Origin: Desulfonatronum thiosulfatophilum
Lineage (GTDB): Bacteria; Desulfobacterota; Desulfovibrionia; Desulfovibrionales; Desulfonatronaceae
Assembly: GCF_900104215.1 (NCBI RefSeq)
Contig: NZ_FMXO01000004.1
Location: 124,001-188,000, forward strand
DNA: 64,000 bases
Direction: 5' to 3'
Part shown: piece after piece, positions 28,284 through 37,193 of the stretch
Numbering within the stretch: position 1 is the stretch's first letter
Layout: each line of letters begins with the position of its first letter
Translations under genes and position numbers: made by a program
Notes under the pieces: model-generated
Told to the model about the DNA's origin: nothing
Databases searched by the model: none
What the model saw: only the letters and a program-made list of their open reading frames with translations

Positions 28284-28606
28284 GAATTATTCCTTTATGA
28301 ATATGTAAACCGACCCTGCCATCTGTTCTCGATGATAAGACAAATCGGCCGATCGTCCAATAGATTCTCTATATGCGTTGCGGTGCACTCCAAACGACCC
28401 GTGTTTTACCTTTCCTGTAGCCTTTCCTGTAGCCTCTCCTGATCCGCCGGAGAATATCCCGCCTAACTCTTCCCTCCCCCTGATCCCGCCGTATTTTTTA
28501 ATGCCAGTGCTCGTTCTGCATTCCTTGGCACAGGAAGCCCACTTATGAATGTCACACCAGCCATGAATTCAGCATTCAGCAAGCGAACAAGATCAGGAGG
28601 TTTGCG
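28284..28606. other. Divergent intergenic region with a short tandem repeat
   Basis: This 323-base gap lies between the divergent DUF2905 and sialidase-like genes. It holds a 12-base unit (CCTTTCCTGTAG) repeated twice exactly and a third time in part at 28409-28441. I see no RNA gene, no long palindrome and no clear promoter, though both flanking genes must start here. AGGAGG near the right end serves the sialidase-like gene. Confidence 0.5.
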
Positions 28607-30010
28607 ATGCGGAGACAATCACTCATCTTATGTCAGAGCATTTTGGCTGCAGGGAGCGTGTTGAAAGGGTTCAGGTTTTTCTCGAGACGGGCACTACTGT
28701 TGACCTTCGCCATGATCTTCATGGCTGGTCCGGCTTGGGGAGCCACCAAGGTGATCCAGTGGGACGATCCCGTTGAAGTGGCTGAAGGCGAGGCGTTTCG
28801 CGGGCCCTGGCAGATGAACGAGTCAGACTGGCGTTTTGTCGACGATCCGTCCGTGGCCCTCACAGAGGACCGCCAAGCCGGCGTGGTCTGGGTCGATCAG
28901 GCTCGGCAGGATCTTTTTTTTCAGGTTTATGGTCCGGATGGAGAGCCGCGTTTCGACGAGCCGGTGAACGTGTCCCGAAGTCCGGAGGTCTTTTCGTGGC
29001 TGCCCCGGGTAATCATGTCCGGCGGTGAACCGGAAACCGTGTTCATCCTGTGGCAGGAGATTATCTTTTCAGGCGGCTCCCACGGCGGGGACATCCTTTT
29101 TGCCCGTTCCCAGGACGGCGGGCGCACCTTTTCCGAACCGCTGAATCTCTCCAACACCATTGCCGGAGCCGGCAAGGGACGCCTCTCACGGGATATCTGG
29201 TTCAACGGCAGCCTGGATATGGCCCTGGGACCCGAAGGAAATATCTATGTCGTCTGGACGGAGTATGAGGGCGCTCTGCGTTTCAGCCACTCTACGGATC
29301 AGGGGCAAAGCTTCTCCGAATCGTTGTTGATCGCAGGAGGACGCAGCGAACCGCCTGCCCGGGGTCCCAGCCTGGCTGTCAGCCCGGAGGGCGAGATTCA
29401 TCTGGCATGGTCCGTGGGGGAGGAAGGCGCAGCGGACATCAGATACACCCGATCCACGGATCATGGCCGATCGTTCTTCGCCGAACACCGGTTTATCGTC
29501 CCAAGCACCGGCTTCTCCGACGCACCGAAGATTGCAGCGGACGAGCGGGGAATCGTGCATATCGCCTACACCGAGGGGCCATTCGGGCCGTTACAGGGTC
29601 TGCAGGTCCACTACTCCCAATCCGTGAACGGCGGTCTATTTCCCGAAGCCATCGAGATTTCCCAGGACCATGCCGAAAGCTTTGCCGGCGCTGGCTTTCC
29701 GTCTCTGGAACTGGACGGCCAGGGCAACGTGTACGTGCTCTGGGAACTCTTTCCGGAGAAAGGATTTACCCATCCCAGCGGGCTTGGAATCACCTTCTCT
29801 GACGACAATGGCCAGACTTTTGCCGACCCGATCATCGTCCCCGGCACGGATGATCCGGGGCTGGGCTTCAACGGAAGCCAGCAAGGGATGTTCATGAACA
29901 AGCTGGCCGTGAACCGCAACGGGGACCTGGCCATCGTCAACAGCACCTTCAAGGCTGGTGAATCCAGCCGAATCCGTCTGATCCGCGGCAGGATCGCCGC
30001 GGAGGAATAA
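28607..30010 (+). CDS. Secreted sialidase-fold (BNR/Asp-box repeat) protein
   Basis: Exported beta-propeller protein. Seen: a long N-terminal signal with a hydrophobic core at about residues 29-42 and a likely cleavage after WGA, then at least four Asp-box motifs (SQDGGRTF, STDQGQSF, STDHGRSF, SDDNGQTF) evenly spread along 467 residues. This is the signature of the sialidase superfamily fold. Asp-boxes are structural and do not prove sialidase activity; I cannot identify the arginine triad or a substrate. The protein stands alone, with AGGAGG before its ATG. Confidence 0.78.
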   Translation: MRRQSLILCQSILAAGSVLKGFRFFSRRALLLTFAMIFMAGPAWGATKVIQWDDPVEVAEGEAFRGPWQMNESDWRFVDDPSVALTEDRQAGVVWVDQARQDLFFQVYGPDGEPRFDEPVNVSRSPEVFSWLPRVIMSGGEPETVFILWQEIIFSGGSHGGDILFARSQDGGRTFSEPLNLSNTIAGAGKGRLSRDIWFNGSLDMALGPEGNIYVVWTEYEGALRFSHSTDQGQSFSESLLIAGGRSEPPARGPSLAVSPEGEIHLAWSVGEEGAADIRYTRSTDHGRSFFAEHRFIVPSTGFSDAPKIAADERGIVHIAYTEGPFGPLQGLQVHYSQSVNGGLFPEAIEISQDHAESFAGAGFPSLELDGQGNVYVLWELFPEKGFTHPSGLGITFSDDNGQTFADPIIVPGTDDPGLGFNGSQQGMFMNKLAVNRNGDLAIVNSTFKAGESSRIRLIRGRIAAEE

Positions 30011-30027
30011 CGCCGAACAGAATAATC

Positions 30028-30102
30028 AACCACGGAGCGCACGGGGATCATCGTGATTGCATCTCGTTGAGCAAAGTTCACTTGCCCGTGCGCTCCGTGG
30101 TT
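30028..30102. repeat. 18-bp perfect inverted repeat after the sialidase-like gene
   Basis: AACCACGGAGCGCACGGG (30028-30045) and CCCGTGCGCTCCGTGGTT (30085-30102) are exact complements around a 39-base loop. It may act as a transcript end, since a T run follows only some 14 bases later. It also resembles the dispersed ACCACGGAG-type repeats I recall from delta-proteobacteria. Confidence 0.6.
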
Positions 30103-30590
30103 CGATCCTCAGCGGTTTTTTCCGTTCCAAGATGTCACTGAAGTCCGCGCACCATGACATCCTCCCTGCCTTATATCCTTCCTCCCGCCACTCTGGCGGC
30201 TGTCCTTCAAGAACAACATGTTCTTCATCTAAAGCTCCAGAACTCATAAAATAGGTATTTCCCCTAATTGTTCCCACCGATATGAATTAGTATCTATTTC
30301 ATTAATAAATATTCAGAAAATAATCATATTTTGTTCGTTTGGCCTCCGATTGAGTTAAAAGTGCCATGGCGGACAAAAATGCTTGAAGAGCGACTTTTAA
30401 AGGACACCTTTCAGAAGGCTGTACAGCAACTGTGTACGGAGTTCAGACAGGAACGATGTTGTTCGCCTTAGGCGCAAAGATTCTGGGACCGTGAACCCCA
30501 GTGCGGCTGTCCCAGGGGGCGGCGGCATGCGCGAAGTGGATGCCTAAATCATGCAGCGACATCAAAATTTTGCAATATGGGTAGAACGTT
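30103..30590 (+). promoter_or_regulatory. AT-rich stretch and structured-looking leader ahead of the sugar cluster
   Basis: This holds no convincing gene. About 30240-30350 is strikingly AT-rich for this genome. Then 30421-30545 can form several stems: GTACA/TGTAC (30421-30437), CGCC/GGCG followed by CAAAG (30464-30479), CTGGGAC (30483-30489) with GTCCCAG (30509-30515), and GGCAT with ATGCC (about 30524-30544). CTGGG at 30483 could instead pair with CCCAG near 30497-30501, so two exclusive folds exist. This could be a leader RNA controlling the ten-gene unit that follows. The GCGCAAAG block faintly recalls a cyclic-di-GMP-I riboswitch, but its other required blocks are not seen. Confidence 0.4.
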
Positions 30591-32273
30591 ATGAAGAGTA
30601 CCGTTGGAACAACCAGGTCCGTATGGATGGAAACGGCGCAGGTTCAGAATCGTCCAAGTCTTTCGGCAGAGGATAAAGGTGCTGCCTGCAACCGGCAGAA
30701 GATCAAGGCCGAGAGCCGGCAGATGGAAATGGAAATACCGACAGGTTGCAAAACAACGTTCAGGCTTGAAACTCGACCTTCTGATCCCATGCATGGAAGT
30801 ACTCCGCAGCAAGACATGCAGGCGGACGTCTGCATTGTCGGTGCGGGCATGGCCGGCATGAGCACCGCCTATTCGCTGGCTCGGGAGGGCAAGTCCGTCA
30901 TTGTACTGGATGCGGGGCAAATCGGCGGCGGCATGACCGAACGGACCACGGCCCATCTCTCCAATGCCCTGGACGACCAGTATTCCCAGATCGAGCGGTT
31001 GCACGGCGAGCAGGGGGCAAAGTTTGCAGCGCAGAGTCATACCGCGGCCATAGAGCACATTGAACGCATCATTGCCGCGGAAGAAATTGATTGCGATTTC
31101 GAGAGGCTCGACGGCTACCTCTTTGCCGCATTCGGCGAGTCTGAAACGAATCTTGAACGAGAAATGAAGGCCGCGAATCGCGCGGGGCTGGTTGACGTAG
31201 AGCTGATCAGGCACGCGCCGCTGGAAGGATTCCAGTCCGGTCCTTATCTCCGATTTCCCCGGCAGGCCCAATTCCATCCCCTGAAATATCTTGCCGGTCT
31301 TGCTCGGGCCATTGAGCGGAATGGAGGCCGGATCTTCACTGTAACACGGGCGACGGACATCAAGGGCGGTACCTCCGCGTATGTCCGCACGGACTCCGGA
31401 CACGCAGTTTCCGCCAAGGCCATTGTCGTCGCCACGAACTCCCCGATCAACGACATCGTCACGATCCACACCAAACAGGCGCCGTACACCACGTATGCCA
31501 TCAGCGCCCGCTTGCCCCGCGGTTCGGTCCAGCGGGCGCTGTATTGGGACACGCACGATCCGTATCACTATGTGCGCCTCCATGGCGTAGCCGATGAAAC
31601 CGGCGAATACGATCTGCTGATTGTCGGCGGCGAAGACCACAAAACCGGGCAGGCCAATGACGGCGAGCAACGTCATGCTCGTCTCGAGAACTGGGCTCGG
31701 GAACGGTTCCACATGATGGAAGACGTGACCTTCCGCTGGTCCGGACAGGTCATGGAACCTGTGGACGGCGTGGCCTTCATTGGACGCAATCCTTCTGATT
31801 TCCGCAATGTCTATATCGCAACGGGTGATTCGGGAATGGGCATGACCCATGGCGCTATTGCCGGGATGTTGATCACGGACTTGATCATGGAACGTGAGAA
31901 TCCCTGGGCCGATTTGTACGATCCCTCCCGCAAAACCCTGGGCGCTCTTGAGAAATGGACCAAGGAGAACCTGAACGTCGCGGCGCGGTTCATGAAGGAT
32001 TTTTCCGCCGGCGAGTCCATGGCCGCGATGGAAAAAATATCGGCTGCTGAAGGCGCCGTCCTCCGGCAGGGACTGAAAAAGGTGGCGGTCTACCGCGACG
32101 AGCACGGAGAAGCGCATCAACTTTCGGCCAAGTGCGCGCACCTGGGATGCGTCGTGAGCTGGAACAGCCTGGAAAAGTCCTGGGATTGCCCATGTCACGG
32201 GTCGCGCTATGACCGGTACGGACAGGTGATCAACGGCCCCGCGAACCAGAATCTCCCGAAGATGGAAAAATGA
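30591..32273 (+). CDS. FAD-dependent oxidoreductase with C-terminal Rieske domain
   Basis: DAO-family flavoprotein fused to a Rieske [2Fe-2S] domain. Seen: the FAD-binding GAGMAG motif near residue 84 after the strand ADVCIV, GMTHGAIAGMLITDLI near residue 420, and the Rieske ligands CAHLGC near residue 514 and CPCHGS near residue 534. Residues 7-28 (SVWMETAQ...) look like the normal family N-terminus. About 45 residues (about 30-75) then intervene before the flavin fold, which I read as an insertion or a recent disruption. Length 560. The substrate is unknown. The SDR gene follows one base after its stop. Confidence 0.86.
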   Translation: MKSTVGTTRSVWMETAQVQNRPSLSAEDKGAACNRQKIKAESRQMEMEIPTGCKTTFRLETRPSDPMHGSTPQQDMQADVCIVGAGMAGMSTAYSLAREGKSVIVLDAGQIGGGMTERTTAHLSNALDDQYSQIERLHGEQGAKFAAQSHTAAIEHIERIIAAEEIDCDFERLDGYLFAAFGESETNLEREMKAANRAGLVDVELIRHAPLEGFQSGPYLRFPRQAQFHPLKYLAGLARAIERNGGRIFTVTRATDIKGGTSAYVRTDSGHAVSAKAIVVATNSPINDIVTIHTKQAPYTTYAISARLPRGSVQRALYWDTHDPYHYVRLHGVADETGEYDLLIVGGEDHKTGQANDGEQRHARLENWARERFHMMEDVTFRWSGQVMEPVDGVAFIGRNPSDFRNVYIATGDSGMGMTHGAIAGMLITDLIMERENPWADLYDPSRKTLGALEKWTKENLNVAARFMKDFSAGESMAAMEKISAAEGAVLRQGLKKVAVYRDEHGEAHQLSAKCAHLGCVVSWNSLEKSWDCPCHGSRYDRYGQVINGPANQNLPKMEK

Positions 32274-32274
32274 G

Positions 32275-32988
32275 ATGCATGAGCCGGATTTCAGCGGCCG
32301 GCGGACAGCGGTCATCACCGGGGGAAGCTCGGGAATTGGCAACAGCTTGGTCCGGAAATTCTGCGAGAACGGGATTTCAACGGCATTCGCGGACATTGCA
32401 GAGCCGCATGAAGAAAATCAAGGCGCGACGTTTTATCAGGTAGACATCGCCGATCCGGAGCAGGTGCAAGGTTTTATTAATGATGTCGACGCTTCTCTCG
32501 GAACGCCGGGCATCATCGTCTGCAACGCAGGCCGCGGGATTCACGAACTGTTGCGGGAAGGTGATCCGGAAAAATGGGAAATGATCTTCCGGGTCAACGT
32601 GTTCGGAGCACTGCGCATCATCCGGGGGTTTCTGAACGGGATGCTGCATAAGGGAGGCGGGGACATCGTGTTCGTCTCTTCGGTTTCCTCCCGGCATCCC
32701 TATGCGGGCGGCGGCGTTTACGCCGCTACCAAGGCCGCTATCGACGTGATCGCCGAAACATTGCGTCTTGAGGCCCAGCCCTCGGTCCGGGTGACGAACG
32801 TCGCGCCGGGCGTAGTGGATACCCGGTTTTTCGCGAGCATCATTCACGGCGGGCAAACGCCGGAAAGCATTGGCTGGGGCGCTTTGGAATCGGGTGATGT
32901 CGCGGACGCCGTATATTACGTCATCAGCCGACCCCATGGCGTGGCCATCAACAATCTGGTGATCAGGCCGACGGCGCAACCCATGTGA
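32275..32988 (+). CDS. Short-chain dehydrogenase/reductase
   Basis: NAD(P)-dependent oxidoreductase with a classical SDR fold. Seen: TGGSSGIG nucleotide loop near residue 15, CNAGRG near residue 83, the catalytic Ser in VSSVSSR, and YAATK (YxxxK) near residue 150. At 237 residues it is a normal classical SDR. It starts just after the Rieske-oxidoreductase gene, so it belongs to the same operon. The substrate is probably a sugar or alcohol but is not defined by sequence. Confidence 0.88.
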   Translation: MHEPDFSGRRTAVITGGSSGIGNSLVRKFCENGISTAFADIAEPHEENQGATFYQVDIADPEQVQGFINDVDASLGTPGIIVCNAGRGIHELLREGDPEKWEMIFRVNVFGALRIIRGFLNGMLHKGGGDIVFVSSVSSRHPYAGGGVYAATKAAIDVIAETLRLEAQPSVRVTNVAPGVVDTRFFASIIHGGQTPESIGWGALESGDVADAVYYVISRPHGVAINNLVIRPTAQPM

Positions 32989-32998
32989 GACGAGCAAT

Positions 32999-34114
32999 AT
33001 GAGCAAGAACATCCTGATAACGGGCGGCGCCGGCTTTATCGGCTCCCATCTGTGTGACGAATTGCTGCAACACGGCTACAATGTGAGGGTGCTGGACAAT
33101 CTTGTGGAACAGGTCCACGGCAACAATGGATCCCGGCAGGTTCATCTCCATGATGTGGAATTCATTCATGGCGACGTCCGCGACTCGCGGATCGTTGAAC
33201 ACGCCTTGAAGGGCATGGATGCGGTATTCCACTTCGCTGCCTGCGTCGGGGTCGGGCAGAGCATGTACCAGATCCGGAAGTACACGGACGTGAACAACAT
33301 GGGCACGGCCGTGCTGCTGGAATGCCTGATGCGCCGGCCGGTTGCCAGGCTGGTGGTCGCCTCGAGCATGAGCATCTACGGAGAGGGGCTGTATGCTGCC
33401 GCGGACGGAACGCTTCATGAAGATGCGGGAAGAACCATGCGGCAACTCAAGGCAGGCGACTGGGAACTAAAGGGCCGTTCGGGTGAGCCGCTGTTCCCGC
33501 TTCCCACGCCGGAGACGAAAAAGCCGTCTCTGGCCTCCATCTACGCCCTCTCGAAATACGACCAGGAAGTCATGTGCCTTCTGTGCGGGAAAGCCTATGG
33601 CATCCCCACTGTGGCCTTGAGATTATTCAACGTCTACGGAACACGGCAGTCCCTTTCAAACCCCTATACCGGCGTTTTGGCCATCTTTGCCTCCAGGTTG
33701 TTGAACGACAACCCGCCGTTAATATTCGAAGACGGCCTCCAGAGAAGAGATTTCGTGAATGTGCTCGATGTGGCGCGGGCTTGTCGCCTGGCCCTGGAAA
33801 CGACCGAGGTCGACCATGATGTCTTCAACATCGGCAGCGGCCAGAGCTACACGATTCTCGATATAGCCCAGCGCATGTGCGATCTGCTGGACAAGCCGGA
33901 CATCAAACCGAGCACCAATGGGAAGTACCGCGTCGGAGACATCAGGAACTGTTTTGCGGACATATCCAAGGCCCGGAAGATCCTAAAGTACCAGCCTGAA
34001 GTTTCGCTGGAAGAGGGTCTGGAAGAGTTGTCGGCCTGGCTCGACCCGCAATTGGCCGTGGACAGGGTGGAATACGCGGGAATCGAACTGGCTGCCCGAG
34101 GCCTGACCATCTAG
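32999..34114 (+). CDS. NAD-dependent sugar epimerase/dehydratase
   Basis: Extended-SDR enzyme acting on nucleotide sugars, UDP-glucose 4-epimerase-like. Seen: the GGAGFIG cofactor loop near residue 8, a Ser catalytic block VASSMSIYGEG, YALSKYDQE carrying the YxxxK pair, and RDFVNVLDVARA. At 371 residues it is slightly long. It starts 10 bases after the SDR gene. Whether it epimerises or dehydrates cannot be told from sequence. Confidence 0.88.
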   Translation: MSKNILITGGAGFIGSHLCDELLQHGYNVRVLDNLVEQVHGNNGSRQVHLHDVEFIHGDVRDSRIVEHALKGMDAVFHFAACVGVGQSMYQIRKYTDVNNMGTAVLLECLMRRPVARLVVASSMSIYGEGLYAAADGTLHEDAGRTMRQLKAGDWELKGRSGEPLFPLPTPETKKPSLASIYALSKYDQEVMCLLCGKAYGIPTVALRLFNVYGTRQSLSNPYTGVLAIFASRLLNDNPPLIFEDGLQRRDFVNVLDVARACRLALETTEVDHDVFNIGSGQSYTILDIAQRMCDLLDKPDIKPSTNGKYRVGDIRNCFADISKARKILKYQPEVSLEEGLEELSAWLDPQLAVDRVEYAGIELAARGLTI

Positions 34115-34130
34115 CACTGCGTGGAAAATC

Positions 34131-36224
34131 ATGAAGACATCTTCATTTCCGAACAGGTCGTTCCAAGGCGGTCATCAAACGCCCGAAGCCGTGGGCATCG
34201 TCGAATGGTTCCGGGTAGGCGAATACGAGCAGGTGGAAAAAGCGCTGGATGAGATGGATGCGCTTTCCTTCTCGCACATCAGGACGGGGATCTCCTGGGC
34301 CGACTACCATGCTGAAGGTGGGCGGCAATGGTTCGACTGGCTGGTCCCCACCATTTGCCGAAAGATGAACATGCTGCCCTGTTTCCTGTATACGCCGCCT
34401 TCCCTCGGCATCGAACCGAAGGCTTCGTCTCCTCCGAAAAACCCGAAAGACTACGCGGATTTTCTCGACGTCATGATCACCAGGTTCGACGGGTTTTTCG
34501 ACTGGGTGGAACTGTGGAATGAACCGAATAATCGCGCTGAATACGATTTCACCTTTGACCAAAACTGGACCATCTTTTCCGAAATGATCGGCAAGGCCGC
34601 CTATTGGATGCGCCAATTGGGAAAGAAGACCGTGCTGGGCGGGATGAGCCCCGTTGATCCGAACTGGCTGGAAATTATGTACCAGAACGGGGTGATGCAA
34701 TATGTGGATGCCGTTGGATTTCACGGCTTTCCAAACGTGTTCGATCCGATGTGGCAAGGCTGGGCAAAGAACGCGGAGCGCATTCGCAAGGTCATTGACC
34801 GTTACGGGGGGAGCCAGGAGATCTGGCTGACGGAGGCCGGCTTTTCCACATGGCAGCATGACGAACAGCAGCAGCTGCGCATTTTTCTCGATGCTCTCGA
34901 AGCCCCGGTCCAACGCGCCTACTGGTACAGCCTGAACGATTTGGATTCAGGACTGCCGACGGTTAACGGCTTTCATATTGACGAAAGAGAATACCATTTC
35001 GGTCTAATCGGAAAACACGGCCACAAGAAGCTGCTCTACAGGCTGCTGGCGGCACAGGGAATCAAGAACATCAGGAACAGCCGGCAACTGGCCGAACCGT
35101 ACCGGGCATCGGCCGAGCCCACCTCCAGAAGACACGCTTTGGTGATCGGCGGCGCCGGCTTCATCGGCACGAATCTTGTCCAAAAACTTTTGCACGAAGG
35201 CGCACAGGTCACCATTCTCGACAATTTGTCGCGTCCCGGAGTGGAAGACAACGTGCTCTGGCTGCGTCGTATGAACACGGGCCGTCTCAGCATTGAAATC
35301 GCGGATATTCGCAATGAATACGCCGTAGACCATCTGGTGAACGCGGCTTCCGAGGTTTACCACCTTGCCGCCCAGGTCGCGGTGACCACAAGCTGTGAGA
35401 ATCCGGCGGACGATTTCGACGTCAATGCCCGGGGAACCCTCAACATCCTTGAAGCCGTGCGCAAGTCGGAACATGCGCCCCCACTGATTTTCACCTCCAC
35501 GAACAAGGTTTATGGCGCTCTCGAAGACATTCCCATGCAGACCGCCGATTCCCGCTACGTGCCACTGGAAAAGACGCATGCGGCGCATGGGGTGAATGAA
35601 GACAGGCCTCTGGATTTCCACAGTCCCTACGGCTGTTCCAAAGGCGCCGCCGATTCCTACGTTCTGGATTATGTGCGGACATACGGCATCAAGGCCGTGG
35701 TGTTCCGGATGAGTTGCATCTACGGCCGACACCAGTGCGGCACCGAAGATCAGGGCTGGGTCGCCCACTTCCTGCTCAGCGCCCTAAAGGGAGAGCCCAT
35801 CGTCATCTACGGAGACGGTCTACAGGTCCGGGACATCTTGTTCGTGGACGACCTGCTCAAAGCGTTCGATTTGGCCATCAAAAACATGAACCGACTGACA
35901 GGCCAGGCCTTCAACATCGGCGGTGGGGCGGATAACAACATCAGCCTTCGGGAACTGATCCAGGTCGCCGAGAGGCTCCAGGGGACCGAAATGGCTGTGG
36001 AGCACGGCGACTGGAGAAAAGGCGATCAGAAGTATTTTGTCGCGGACTACAGGAAATTTCATGCGGTCACCGGCTGGAAGCCCGCGATTTCAGCCAGACA
36101 AGGCGTGCCCATGCTCTACAGGTGGTTGAAAGAGGCGAAGCCGGTTCGCAATTTGGTGCGGACGGCGAGGCAGCCCATCTCATGGGACCGGCTCCAGCAA
36201 ACGTACCAAAAACTGGCAAATTAA
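34131..36224 (+). CDS. Fusion of a clan-A glycoside hydrolase-like domain with an NAD-dependent sugar epimerase
   Basis: Two enzymes in one 697-residue chain. Residues 1-315 form a beta/alpha-barrel hydrolase-like domain with WNEPN (general acid/base Glu131) and WLTEAGFST (nucleophile Glu235), the classic pair of clan-A glycosidases such as xylosidases. Residues 335-697 form an extended-SDR sugar epimerase: GGAGFIG at 340-346, YGCSK with Tyr500 and Lys504, and FRMSCIYG, resembling CDP-paratose/tyvelose epimerases. Both active sites look intact. No signal peptide is present, so the hydrolase part is cytosolic, unusual for a glycosidase. It may act on an internal glycoside or nucleotide sugar, or the barrel may be a transglycosidase. 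There is no frameshift or stop in the linker. Confidence 0.86.
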   Translation: MKTSSFPNRSFQGGHQTPEAVGIVEWFRVGEYEQVEKALDEMDALSFSHIRTGISWADYHAEGGRQWFDWLVPTICRKMNMLPCFLYTPPSLGIEPKASSPPKNPKDYADFLDVMITRFDGFFDWVELWNEPNNRAEYDFTFDQNWTIFSEMIGKAAYWMRQLGKKTVLGGMSPVDPNWLEIMYQNGVMQYVDAVGFHGFPNVFDPMWQGWAKNAERIRKVIDRYGGSQEIWLTEAGFSTWQHDEQQQLRIFLDALEAPVQRAYWYSLNDLDSGLPTVNGFHIDEREYHFGLIGKHGHKKLLYRLLAAQGIKNIRNSRQLAEPYRASAEPTSRRHALVIGGAGFIGTNLVQKLLHEGAQVTILDNLSRPGVEDNVLWLRRMNTGRLSIEIADIRNEYAVDHLVNAASEVYHLAAQVAVTTSCENPADDFDVNARGTLNILEAVRKSEHAPPLIFTSTNKVYGALEDIPMQTADSRYVPLEKTHAAHGVNEDRPLDFHSPYGCSKGAADSYVLDYVRTYGIKAVVFRMSCIYGRHQCGTEDQGWVAHFLLSALKGEPIVIYGDGLQVRDILFVDDLLKAFDLAIKNMNRLTGQAFNIGGGADNNISLRELIQVAERLQGTEMAVEHGDWRKGDQKYFVADYRKFHAVTGWKPAISARQGVPMLYRWLKEAKPVRNLVRTARQPISWDRLQQTYQKLAN

Positions 36225-36226
36225 AG

Positions 36227-37183
36227 ATGAACATGAAGACAGCGATCATCGCGGCGCCCGGAAAGATCGTCATTGAAAACAAGCCGGTTCCCAAACCTGC
36301 TCCGCATGAGGTCCTGATCCGGCTGGAGGGCTGCGGCATCTGCGCTTCCGACCTGCCGGTCTGGCAGGGCAGGGACTGGTTTGACTATCCTCAGGAAGCC
36401 GGATCTCCAGGGCATGAAGGCTGGGGCTGGGTTGCGGAAGTGGGAGAGGAAGTTGAAAGTCCGCGTGTCGGGGACAAGGTCGCGGCCGTATCGTACCATG
36501 CCTATGCTGAATATGACGTCACGGATGCCAAAAACGTTGCCGTACTTCCCGAACAGCTTCATGGCCGCCCTTTTTCCGGCGAGCCCCTGGGCTGCGCCTG
36601 GAACATCTTCGAGCGAAGCGAAATAAAGGCCGGCGACAACGTCGCCATCATTGGAATCGGTTTTCTCGGATCGCTGCTGACCCAGCTGGCGAAGAATGCC
36701 GGAGCGAGAGTGATCGCGATTTCCCGGCGCGAATCCTCCCTGGAGATGGCGTTGAAATTCGGGGCGGATGAGATCATCAGCCTGGACGACGTCAACCTCG
36801 TGGCAAAGGTGGATTCCCTGACCAAGGGCAGGTTCTGCGACAAGGTGGTCGAGGCCACGGGGAAGGAAGGCCCTTTGAATCTTGCAGGAGAACTCGCCGC
36901 TGTCAGGGGAAAGATCATCATCGCCGGCTACCACCAGGACGGCATGCGTCAGGTCAATGTTCAGCTCTGGAACTGGAAAGGTCTGGACGTCATCAACGCC
37001 CATGAGCGGGATCCTCAAAAATACATCTCCGGCATCCGCAACGCCATGGAAGCAGTGGTCGACGGACGGATGCGGCCCGATCTCCTCTACACGCACGAGT
37101 TCGGGCTTGAGGACATCCAGAAAGCGTTTCAGATCCACGCCGACGCGCCTCCGGGCTTCGTCAAGGCAATCCTGAAGTATTGA
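36227..37183 (+). CDS. Medium-chain (zinc alcohol dehydrogenase-like) dehydrogenase
   Basis: NAD(P)-dependent dehydrogenase of the MDR family. Seen: the catalytic-zinc block GCGICASD near residue 28, GHEGWGWVAEVGEEV near residue 59, and the Rossmann GIGFLGSLLTQLAKNAGA near residue 142. The four-cysteine structural zinc lobe is not evident. The ATG at 36227, 2 bases after the previous stop, is chosen because MNMKTAII is the natural family start (318 residues); the open frame upstream overlaps the epimerase gene. It is probably a sugar or polyol oxidoreductase within the cluster. Confidence 0.86.
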   Translation: MNMKTAIIAAPGKIVIENKPVPKPAPHEVLIRLEGCGICASDLPVWQGRDWFDYPQEAGSPGHEGWGWVAEVGEEVESPRVGDKVAAVSYHAYAEYDVTDAKNVAVLPEQLHGRPFSGEPLGCAWNIFERSEIKAGDNVAIIGIGFLGSLLTQLAKNAGARVIAISRRESSLEMALKFGADEIISLDDVNLVAKVDSLTKGRFCDKVVEATGKEGPLNLAGELAAVRGKIIIAGYHQDGMRQVNVQLWNWKGLDVINAHERDPQKYISGIRNAMEAVVDGRMRPDLLYTHEFGLEDIQKAFQIHADAPPGFVKAILKY

Positions 37184-37193
37184 TGATGGCTAA

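Noticed and set aside
28607-30010. Functional sialidase
   Set aside because: Only structural Asp-boxes are evident. The catalytic arginine triad and Tyr/Glu pair could not be identified, so only the fold is claimed.
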